DNA of 64,000 nt. Origin: Branchiostoma floridae. Lineage: Eukaryota > Chordata > Leptocardii > Amphioxiformes > Branchiostomatidae. Within the stretch, counting starts at the first letter, position 1. Each line of letters starts with the position of its first letter. The position numbers and the translations under genes were made by a program. The DNA is taken from assembly GCF_000003815.2 (NCBI RefSeq), contig NC_049980.1, positions 32,932,869 to 32,996,868 on the forward strand, in the 5' to 3' direction. Below are positions 10,726 to 20,651 of this stretch, in pieces. Below the pieces are notes generated by a model. That model was not told the DNA's origin and made no database searches. It saw only the letters and a program-made list of their open reading frames with translations.

Positions 10726-13700
10726 ATGTCGGTTCTACGGTGCTTCGCGATCGCCGTGGTGACGATGGTGGCCTTCTGCGAAGGACAACCGAAGTGGTTT
10801 CAGGACAAAGAAAACGAACGTAAGTGACAAACATCGTCTCTCTAATACTATGCATTACAATCGTACTTGCCTGTCGTAATGTATGCATAGGAACTGTGTA
10901 TTTTAAGCACAGACAGATCATACCATATCCTCTTTTGTGTATGACTTACCTAAGGCGACAAGTAGGAAACAGCCGCTTAGTGGGGCTCTTGAGGCACACT
11001 GTTATGTACATATTACGTCATATGTGGGAGTGGAGAAAGCAATTGCAGGCTGACATATAAAACATGTACTCAGACCAAGATGCTAGAAATGTGGTGGTGG
11101 TGGTGGGGCCCCATTTATAAATCAAGAGTTTCAAACCAATCCATTAATCAGAAGAGACATGATTCGAATGCTCATAAATGGGGACATCTTTAGATTGAGA
11201 CATTCCGATCGGGATCTCCTAGACTGTCAGATTGTGATCTCTAGGCTGACATGTAACGCTAGTAACTAGGGTAACCTTTATTCGTTGTGTTTACCCACAC
11301 GGCATTGAGGGATATCAAGTCGACGGACAGTGCTTTCAAGTTGTAATATGTTCAAATATTGTAGTTTGAAACTATCGTCTGTCGACTTGACATCCTTAAC
11401 TACCTGAAAAGCAGCAGATATAGGTTACCCTGCGGATAATTGAGACCTAGCGTTACATGTATATATTGATATTCACAAGTTTAGACAGATTTAAGACAAC
11501 AAGTCATATTTCCACCTTTTTAAGATTTTGTATTCATTTGATATCCTTAACGGGGCAATGAACAGTTCTGAAGACGCTTGAAGCGGCCCAGGCGATGAAA
11601 CTGAACCAGCTGGAAGAGAAGGGCTTGAGACATGTTATGGAGGACGTGCAGCAGGGCAGGGATCCGGAGGGAGAAGGTGAGTGGAATGACATGATGTATT
11701 AATAAAGAAACGACCTTTCTGACACAATCAAAACACTATTTCCAACTTTTCACCTAAAAAAACTGCATTCCTGTTAAAATCACAGAACACACTAATCATT
11801 AAAAACATGGGACTTTTCATCAGCCACTGCCTCCGCTCCAAAAAAGAAGTTAAACCTCCCAGTAAAGAATGTAGAATCATGCATATAGATAGCTGTATAG
11901 AATAGACACTTGTTACTTTTTATTGTCTGTACCCTTGCAATCAGCCTATGGGCAAATAAATATATCATTAATGTGATAGAATCGTCCAATTCGTGCATGA
12001 CACAATCCCATGCAGAGTGCAAAAATAATGAGATAGCGCAAAAAACAAGATGGGTTAAAAAAAACAAGATGGCTAAAGTTTCAAAATGGACACCAACAAA
12101 ATTTTAAGTGAGAAAACTTGGCATCATAACTAACAAGGCATTCATTCCTGTATTAAAGAAGTGAACTAGTGTAGTAAAAGTGACACTAGTGTGGTAGACT
12201 GGTATCACTTATCAAGCTGGCGTCTACATACATGGCTTCCATATTGGTGCCACTTTGACCACTAGTACTATCCAACAAGTTTCACTCTTGCAACTATAGT
12301 CATAGCTACCTCCCTGGTGTCACTTCTACAAGTATGATTATTAGGCTACAACACAATATGTTTGCCTATTTTGGTCTATCTGACCATCCCCGAATAGGGG
12401 CAAAATTCTTGATCTTCTTTTTTTCTGAAATCAGGCGAAAATTAATGAGCGCGTTGATGTCATCCATAAAAAATTACTTGCTGTGGCCGTACTTAAATAA
12501 ACGCCAACGTGTCACAGTGCCTGACATCACGAGTGAATCATTGGACGACCTCGTTTTAAACGGTGAACTAGCAGACTAATTGCTGTTAAAATGTGATTGG
12601 TAGATTATTTCAGTCTGTTGCCCTTAATTGTTGGCTACATTTTGGCTACATCTACAGCATTTTGCTTGCATTTGGTCCTAAAATGCCTATGACAAAAGTA
12701 AAACATGTACAGTGCATTGGACAAGCTCGTTTTAACGGTTAATTAGACTGATTGCATCTTGTAAGAATTCCAGCTACGCGAGTCATCACTTCTAATCTCT
12801 GATTTTCTTTTTTAAAAGAAAATCAGAGATTAGAAGTGATGACTCGCGTAGCTGGAATTCAAAAAATTCAAAAAATTCAAAACAGAAGAATAGATAATAA
12901 CACACCAGAAAAAACAATAACTTGTTATGTTTTTCCCTACCGGAGAAAACGTAAAAACAAAATGTAAGGTCTTATAGCCCCCAATCCCAAACACACTAGG
13001 TACTGACGTTATTTTTCCACCTTACTGCAGACGAAGTCATCCGAATGGAGCTCGCGTATGCCTTCCGGAATCTCATGTCTCTGAATCCATACGACGAGGC
13101 AAGAAGTAAGTTTCTCTGTTATTTCCCCAGATTTTGGACACATCAATTTGATTCGTTGGTTATCGGAGTATTCGGGAAAAGTATGAAGCAGTATGGCGAA
13201 AACATAGATTCTGTTGGAATAAATTGAATGTGAGGAGGAGACAAAAATGAACCACTTGTTTCAACTTCCATGTTCTGGTCAAATGTACTTTTCCTTATGC
13301 GATAGGAGACACATGTACTTTGTTGTAGATTGTAGAAATACTAGTCCTATTGCGCTTAACATATGTACTTTTACTCATGTGATTGTGGACACTAATACTT
13401 TATTTTATTCCCTGTACAATAGCTATAGGTTAGAAAAATACTTAGTTTGACAAATGTACTATTTGTTTTAAGAATAAAGCTTTGAAAAAAAGAAATGAAC
13501 ACCTACAAGAGAACCAACGAATAGAATTAGTGCGGTCCAAAAGACATGTTTAATTAAGAAATGCTTTAAAAGTTATATCTGGTGCTCGAGCCGTACCTTG
13601 GGCGATACAGAATATCGCGTGCTGTATTCTATATCTAACGTTATGTCATACGTGGGCCGCGATAACGGACTGTTCCGGACTGGGTGATAGCTTGATTTAC

Positions 13701-16700
13701 CATACAGGCTTCTACTGTTATCGCACAGGCTTCTACTGTTATCGCACAGGCTTCTACTGTTATCGCACAGGCTTCTACTGTTATTACACGGGCTTCTACT
13801 GTTATTACACGGGCTTCTACTGTTATCGCACAGGCTTCTACTGTTATCGCACAGGCTTCTACTGTTATTACACGGGCTTCTACTGTTATTACACGGGCTT
13901 CTACTGTTATTACACGGGCTTCTACTGTTATTACACGGGCTTCTACTGTTATTACACGGGCTTCTACTGTTATTACACAGGCTTCCATAGATTCCAACTC
14001 GCACGCATAGATTCCAAATTGGCACCACCTTTGAAGGCGCCCATTGTAGATACAGTAGAAGCCCGCTATATTGCATACTCCATTTCTGGGTAATTTCGTG
14101 CATTATCCGGGTGGTGCAATAATGCGAAGTTATCTTGATGGACCGAAAAGGTTTGAGATTTTGGGATTCCGTGCAATTAACAGAAGTGAGCGGTGATCCG
14201 TTGTGCAATTAACTGGCTTCTACTGTAATTTCTCATTCCTTTCCACAAATATTCTCCCTGCAGTTAAGGCAGACTTCCGCGAGGTCCTCGGTGAGAAGAT
14301 AGCCAATGAAATCTTCGAAGAGGGCGAGAAGATCACGGAAGAAGAACTGAGAAGTGCGTCAAACTTTCTCATAGTCTGTCTTTGCCTTACTGTTGAATTC
14401 ATTTATTTATTGGTTTGGCTGTTCAGAACACACAGCCAGGGCTGCCCAACTGGCCTATGGCTATTACAAAGGGCTAGCCCTGCTGACAGAAACAGAGACA
14501 ATACATATGGATTTGGACAGGATACTTATCAATAACAATTTTCCAAGTTAATAAAGGATAGGAATGAAACAAAAAAAAAGAACATTTATATTAATGTTTA
14601 TATTACTGTAAAACCTATTAGAATTGGAACAATAAGAAATAGACGAAAAGCTGTGCAATGTTCAAAGAGATAAAAGCTTGTATGAACGTTGAGATTATTC
14701 AAATCTGTTATCGAACCTATAACGTTAACTGTGCTAATAAGTAATAACCCGTTCCGAAAGGGTGGCGACCTCGGCACTTCGGCTCATTGACACCCCACCG
14801 TAGCCTCCATAACAGGCTCTCTGAGTGGCCTTTTTTGGCTCATAATACTTTTGCTCGCCAAATGGCCAGTAAGCAGCGGCGGCCGGCAATCAGCGACCCA
14901 GTACAAAAAGAAATGGTCAGCAAAAGTGTGTTATGAGCCAAAAAAGGCCCAGAGAGCCTGCTATGGAGACTACCCACTGCCCCTGTGGCGATATGTTTGT
15001 CCCTGGATGAATAAAAAGATGGAATGAAATGTTCACCTGTTTCAGAGAAACAACACGTTCAGAAAGATCTGGACTTCAACAAGCGACAAAAAGGGGCCTG
15101 GAATCACGTCGTGAACGACGCAAAACGTGGCCGTGACATGACTGACCACAGTGAGTACGAGCTTTCTTCTCAAAATATTTCGTTCTAAAAGTGCCCTCTC
15201 ACTGCACTTGCGTCACGCTTGCGTCACTGCGGGGTTCGTTCACTGCGTCACTGTTTTGTTATTTACTCCGATTTTCTTATAATTTGAATATTGCGTAATA
15301 CGTAAAAGTATGACTTAAAAGACAACAAAATACACAAAACGGAAGAAAATTCGTTCTTTCTCTCTGAAATTCGTTGAATCCCGCAGTGCCGCACCGGTGC
15401 CCCAAGTGCAGTGAGAGTCCACCTTGAGACTAGTGCACGATAGATATGATTGAGATCGGTCCGGAGTCTGGTATCCAGGATATAGTACGGCGGCTTAACA
15501 GCGCTCAACCAATTTCATCGATAGAACACGAATATTTTTACACTTTGTGTGTTTTCATGTCTCTTTAGTCATACTCGTACGCCTTGCATCACATTGCCAT
15601 TATAAAGGCAAAGGTAACAAATTCAATTTAGCCGCAGTGGGATAACACTTTTATTGTTTCGCAATGCTGTTGTACAACGATATTGTTGCCATGTATGTTT
15701 GCTTTATATATGGCAGTGTGGTGTGAGAGTCAGCAGTGCATTTTACATACGACTTATTATGTCATACCTGTGACGCGAAAACGTTTGATACGGGGAACCA
15801 CACCGCACTCCGTAACACTAATTCACCTTTATCCGCGGGGTAACCCATATCCGTTGTTTTTAAAATCGGTATATAGGGGTCTACCGAAAGTGCGAAAAGG
15901 AACGAAAAGGAACGAAAAGGAACGAAAAGGAACGAAAAGGAACGAAAAGGAACGAAAAGGAACGAAAAGGAACGAAAAGGAACGAAAAGGAAGGAAGTAT
16001 GAAGCAAACTACTGCGGGCGTTAGAAGCCTATGAAACATGTTTTAAAACGTGTTTTATCTTAGAATTCGGCAATATGAATTTTTTACGGCGCTGTTTTAG
16101 GCGGTTGTGTTTGTGTGGCTAAATTATTCTCTGAAGATCAGCGAAATGCAAGGAAACAGAACTGAGATAAGAAAGTAAGGACTAAAATTCAGTTACTGGC
16201 GGGTGATAGATAAATATCGATTAACGTACATTTTCGGAATGATTCAAGATTGTAGCGTTGCTGTTGTATTTGGATGGCCTCTGTTCTCCCAAGATGGGAG
16301 CACCGCATGCAATTCTTGCGATTGTTTACGTCTAATAGAAATCCGGCCTGGAATGATATGCTAATAAACTGCTGCCCCACTAGCATGACAGCTCCCTTCA
16401 ACAGGGCCCACAACATGTTTTTCTGGAGACTGGAGACATATCTTCTTGCTCGTTCACGACAAAAGAAAAGGTGTGAAAGGATATTAGGCATGTATACATT
16501 GTAGTGATTGTACCAAGGAGCTTTCATCACGTTGTACCATGAGTATTCATAATTTTGGCGGGAAGAAAGGACAACGTGAGGAATTTGTGCAAAGGATATT
16601 GGGAAACTACGGAGAGATTTGGCCGTTGACTCACGTCTCCCGTGCGGCACTTATANNNNNNNNNNNNNNNNNNNNNNNNNNNNNNNNNNNNNNNNNNNNN

Positions 16701-19018
16701 NNNNNNNNNNNNNNNNNNNNNNNNNNNNNNNNNNNNNNNNNNNNNNNNNNNNNNNNNNNNNNNNNNNNNNNNNNNNNNNNNNNNNNNNNNNNNNNNNNNN
16801 NNNNNNNNNNNNNNNNNNNNNNNNNNNNNNNNNNTTCCTTTTCGCACTTTCGGTACTTTCCTTGTCGTTCCTTTTCGTTCCTATCCAATCTTTTCGGTTC
16901 CTTTTCGCACTTTCGGTACTTTCCTTTTCGTTCCTTTTCGTTCCTTTTCGTTCCCTTTTCGCACTTTCGGTACTTTCCTTTTCGTTCCTTTTCGTTCCTT
17001 TTCGTTCCTTTTCGTTCCTTTTCGTTCCTTTTCGTTCCTTTTCGCTCCTTTTCGTTCCTTTTCGTTCCTTTTCGCTCCTTTTCGTTCCTTTTCGCACTTT
17101 CGGTACACCGGTATATAGGGATATCGAGTCGATGGACAGTGGTTTCAAATTGCACTGTTTTGAAAATATGCCAATTTGAAACCACCGTCCATCGACTTGG
17201 TATCCCTAAATACCCAGCTTTTAAAACAACGGATATAGGTTACCCCGCCGATAAAGGTGAAGTAGCGCTATAAGTTAAGCTAAAATATTGAGTTGCTACA
17301 AAGCAAGGTCTTCATTGACATCCGGTGGACAAACATCATCATCACAATGTAAGAAAGAATATGTTTGGACAATCAAGTTCGCTCTATCAATCTAATGCAA
17401 TTAGAGAAAAGTAATTGGTAGAGCGAAGTGACTTGTTTTCTTATCTTTTTCACATCATTTCCAGATAAGAGCATTTTGCATAGAATCACGCTTGACGCAT
17501 CAAAAATATTTGCGCTGCCCCCTGAAGAGCTAGAAGCAGGTAGGTCTTTTACTTCTGAAACTATTTCACCGACATATTATAACATAACGTAATGTTAACC
17601 TAACCAACGACTAGGCAGATGTAGATATATAATAGCATGGTACTAAGTATTTTTGTCCACACAGCGGTCTTGATTATGGGCATAGATTCATAGTGTGGAC
17701 GGTTTTGCCAGTGTAACGCAACGATAAATTAAGACATTTTAAATCATCCGTGAATAGTTTCATCTTGTCAGTAGATGGGTTTCTGAATTAGTAGATGGAT
17801 AGATGAATTGCCCCGAAGAAAGGGACAGACGGCCACCAAAACGCCGGTGGAAACAAAACAGTAGTTGTGTAAAAAGAGTCACTTCATTCAGTGATATTAT
17901 ACCAACCTGTTCACGACTTTGTTCCACAGAAAAGGCGCTGCTGGTGATGTCGTACGGAGAGGAGACGGCACAGCGGATACTTGACGGCATCCATGTTGTT
18001 CACGACGAGGTTAAGAGCAAAGGTAGGATTACTAATCTGAAAGCAGATCCTGCGTGGCATAAGACAGTAACGTAAGCTTTACTCCTCTGCCGGCCAAACT
18101 CCTTCCCCAGCTTATGTTACTGTCTTATGCCACGCAGGATCTGCTTGGAAATTATAGGATTGCGTCCGTGAAGGTTAGGCAGCCACGTTACAAGATACGG
18201 CAAATAATTCTCTCAAGAAACTGGATATGATTCTGGAAACGGTTAAAAATAGAAACGGTTAAAAATAGAAAGCATCCACTAGCAACTCTGAGCAGATCTG
18301 TTGAAGACCTGGTTTTATACCCTATGAATTGATATACAAAGGAGGTGAAGGCAAATCTTTGATAGCCCAATGGGCAACAAAAGTAAGACATAGATAGGAT
18401 GGTTTGCAGGTTTGGTGAGTTCGCTAAGCTGCGCACATAGGTCACTAACAATTACACTTTTGTTTCAACCCGGACTCCTAATTTCCATTCTCGAGTGGAT
18501 GCAGTGTTTTACCAGCTTTTTAGAGTTTATTAACATTGTGCCTTGTGCTTTTCCATGTTGCTCAATGAATGAAAGAAATTTAAACAAAACAATAATTTCT
18601 GTCTTGCACCGTTTCAGCTCAAGCAACATCGGAAGCGGAAAGGGCCATGAAAGAAGTGTTGGCTGGAAAGGAAATACCGCACGACCAACCACAGGCTGCA
18701 GTCGCGACCCCTGTTCAAGTACAGGCTGCACGAATAAACCCTGCTGCTCAGACACAAGATGCGGGTGCAAAACCTACACAAGGACAGGCTGTACATCCAA
18801 ATCCTGTTCCAGTTAAAGTACCAGCTGCAAACCCCGCTAAAGCACAAACCGATGCTCCAAACCCTTCAGAAGGAGAAGCCGAAGCTGCACAACCTGCCGC
18901 ACAGCCAAATGTTGCACAACGTCTACGCGCCAAGCCTGCAAAAGGACAACCTACTCGAGCGCAGGCTGCAGAAGCGACACCGACTGAAGAGAAAGATGTA
19001 GATACAGACGCTACCTAA
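10726..19018 (+). CDS. Secreted helical modular protein, paralogue 2 (8 exons, 347 aa)
   Basis: Exons 10726-10819, 11566-11676, 13031-13105, 14264-14353, 15046-15150, 17465-17539, 17930-18022 and 18618-19018 (TAA). All splice sites are GT/AG and all introns phase 1; the joined frame is 1044 nt. The signal peptide is MSVLRCFAIAVVTMVAFCEG. The six central exons match the lengths of the upstream paralogue exactly (111, 75, 90, 105, 75, 93 nt) and share landmarks: LDFNK, FEEGEKI, YGEET and GRDP. The last exon adds a 134-aa C-terminal tail very rich in Ala, Pro, Gln and Lys, against 19 aa in paralogue 1, so the copies differ mainly at the C terminus. The mature part has no cysteine. Introns are larger and loaded with repeats (MITEs, a 96-bp palindrome, two minisatellites, a gap). 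Family and function are not recognised. Confidence 0.8.
11253..11456. mobile_element. Palindromic MITE, family A
   Basis: Starts GTAACGCTAGTAACTAGG and ends ACCTAGCGTTAC, with the inner arms ATATCAAGTCGACGGAC and GTCTGTCGACTTGACAT. It lies in intron 1 of paralogue 2. Confidence 0.75.
12765..12860. repeat. 96-bp perfect palindrome with 2-nt loop
   Basis: Two 47-nt arms (12765-12811 and 12814-12860) are exact reverse complements and each ends in GAATTC. The loop is only TT. It lies in intron 2 of paralogue 2. A stem this perfect is either very young, selectively maintained or an assembly or cloning fold-back. Confidence 0.9.
13698..13990. repeat. 21-bp minisatellite with two unit variants
   Basis: About 14 units of CAGGCTTCTACTGTTATCGCA, with a second variant carrying TTACACGGG. 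The variants are in blocks (A A A B B A A, then a run of B). All frames stay open because 21 is a multiple of three, which produces spurious frames on both strands. A single degenerate unit (TGGCTTCTACTGTAATTTC) sits at 14213-14231, inside the pyrimidine tract before exon 4. Confidence 0.9.
14801..14972. mobile_element. 172-bp inverted-repeat element (MITE-like)
   Basis: The ends TAGCCTCCATAACAGGCTCT and its inverse (AGCCTGCTATGGAGACTA) pair, and the pairing extends through GGCCTTTTTTGGCTCATAA. No coding capacity. It lies in intron 4 of paralogue 2. Confidence 0.65.
15812..15885. mobile_element. Left end of a MITE family A copy
   Basis: Reads GTAACACTAATTCACC through CCATATCCGTTGTTTTTAAA and then breaks into the 10-bp minisatellite at 15893. 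Its missing partner half looks like the segment at 17105-17272. Confidence 0.6.
15893..15991. repeat. 10-bp minisatellite (GAAAAGGAAC)n
   Basis: About ten near-perfect units follow the border TACCGAAAGTGCG. The reverse complement of both border and units occurs at 16835-17104 across a sequence gap. Confidence 0.9.
16656..16834. other. Assembly gap (N run)
   Basis: 179 Ns. The right flank is the (TTCCTTTTCG)n minisatellite, so the gap probably reflects repeat collapse and its true length is uncertain. Confidence 0.99.
16835..17104. repeat. (TTCCTTTTCG)n minisatellite with interspersed border motif
   Basis: This is the reverse complement of the 15893 array. Units are interrupted at least three times by TTCGCACTTTCGGTACTTTCC-type insertions, the same motif that borders the other array. 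Several long frames through it are artefacts of the repeat. Confidence 0.9.
17105..17272. mobile_element. MITE family A, most of one copy
   Basis: Contains both inner arms (ATATCGAGTCGATGGACAG and GTCCATCGACTTGGTATCC) and the right end GGTGAAGTAGCGCTAT. The left end has been replaced by the minisatellite. It lies in intron 5 of paralogue 2. Confidence 0.7.
18038..18150. mobile_element. MITE family B copy, near-perfect foldback
   Basis: AAGCAGATCCTGCGTGGCAT and TAAGACAGTAAC on the left have exact inverted partners on the right (to GGATCTGCTT at 18146). It starts 16 bp after the exon 7 donor of paralogue 2. Confidence 0.7.
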
Positions 19019-19843
19019 ACCCGTACAAGGAACCGTTTGTCTGGGCCCTTTACCAACTGGGCCTATGCCCAATCAAACCAACTAGGTCCATGTTGGAAAA
19101 GGGCCGAATTGCCTTGATCCCACAAAAATTATCCTGCGTAAAAAGATGAAATAGTGCTTTTCTATTATATATCTCACTCATTCTCACTCATCCTCGCCCC
19201 ATATCAGACTTTGCTGAGGCGGGCCGTCATCGTTCTCCAAGTCTTCCTGTCTGAAGCTGCTCTCTGCACCCCCTCCCAGGTACATCCCATCTCTGCCAGG
19301 TCACGCTCTATTATATATAAGGCACCAAATGACATGTTTATTTTAGCCACATACGATAAAGCAAAATATTACAGATGTGGCGATTTTACTTAGTCCTTAT
19401 CATCTCGTATAGTAAGTTGAGCTTTAAGATTTATTTTGCATTTCCATTTTGTGGTCAGCAGTTGACTGTACAATAGTCGCTGTCCTTTATGTTGCAACAA
19501 TGAAGCTTTCTAAATTAAAGTGGGATATTGATAGATAAAGGCGTTACTTGCTAGTAGGCACTGTAACGCAAACTGTCGATACATGCAGGCGTGTTATGCA
19601 GTCTTATAAATGCTGCATGAGATGTAGAATTAAACTAACCAACAGCGGGGTGAAGACACTGTTGGATAATATGAGTATGTATATATTAAATTCTAAAGAT
19701 TTATGTACAGATTCGCCATTAAATGAAGTTTATGACGTGCACATTACGCCTACACATGTTAGTAGATAAACATATACCACTTGTGCAAGCCGATAGATAC
19801 ACATCATTTAGAATCATGTCCAATATTCTTGAAGTTTGATTCC

Positions 19844-19849
19844 AATAAA
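19844..19849 (+). promoter_or_regulatory. Candidate poly(A) signal for paralogue 2
   Basis: AATAAA about 825 bp after the stop codon at 19018. A second AATAAA lies near 20080. No transcript evidence is available. Confidence 0.25.
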
Positions 19850-20157
19850 CGTTTGTGGCAAAGAGCACACCAGTGGATTGAATGACTCTAAAATGTTTTA
19901 CTCTTAGTGACCCACACTTGGTAGAAACTGCAATATTCCTCTTTAGGCGTAATACTGCATGGGCATGTCGGGCCGTTCCATATTTGCACATGTACTCAGA
20001 TCTATAACTTTGTAACGTTATTTGCATAAATCTAAATGTACTTTCAAATACCAAGATTCTCACAAGGTCTATAAAAATCAATAAAGAATCGAAAAAAGAA
20101 CTACCATTATTCGTCTCGAAATGAAGCAAGTCCAACAGAGAGGCTTTGCAAGTAGTT

Positions 20158-20163
20158 TTTATT
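20158..20163 (-). promoter_or_regulatory. Candidate poly(A) signal for the FReD gene
   Basis: AATAAA on the minus strand, about 490 bp beyond the stop codon of the gene that ends at 20652. Confidence 0.35.
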
Positions 20164-20651
20164 CATCAGGCTCATGATTTTACCATATACAACCCCATGA
20201 CAAGAGAAGAAGAAATGCATAATGGTTATGTTGGCTGTTAACCAACGATAAGTCATCAAATCTTTCCACAAATGTTAGAAAATTCATGACATTTTCATGA
20301 TATTCTCTTACAGTCATTGCTGTTCATGCTGTCCATACAGTGAGGTATTTCGATGAAGGTTAGACATTTAAATAATATGATACCCAAGGGGTACAGACAG
20401 ACGGATGCCAACAAAAACCCAAGGGGACAGTTACTCAAGCAACTGGATAAGAACAGTCACTGACAAAAGAAAGCAAATGCTGTCCTAACTGATAGCCGTT
20501 TCCAAACTTTATCCTGTTGTTACCTTGTGTATGTGGGTGCTTATCGTTTTGCTTGCGGGGAAGTAAACTCACGGAAATTAAAAAGAAAACAAATCAAAAA
20601 GAAAACGTCTTCTTCTCAGGGAGAAAACATCTAGGCATGACCTTGAAGACC

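Larger units (their letters stand above)
19019..20651. other. Convergent 3' region between paralogue 2 and the FReD gene
   Basis: No credible exon is seen. The stretch must hold the 3' UTRs of both neighbours. AATAAA sites occur on + at 19844 and on - at 20158-20163, so the two transcripts may nearly meet. 20380-20515 is a degenerate piece of a dispersed repeat marked by CAAGCAACTGGATAAG and CCGTTTCCAAA. Confidence 0.55.

Noticed and set aside
13573-14208. Long open frames on both strands, up to 211 aa
   Set aside because: They are by-products of the 21-bp minisatellite, whose unit is a multiple of three; there is no splice or codon support.
16189-16650. A 153-aa minus-strand frame and an overlapping 76-aa plus frame
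   Set aside because: No recognisable motif, no homologue known to me, and it lies in an intron beside a gap. Chance is the simplest view, though a dead transposon fragment cannot be excluded.
15683-17273. Open frames with Phe/Ser or Lys/Arg/Glu repeats
   Set aside because: Pure translations of the (GAAAAGGAAC)n arrays and the N gap.
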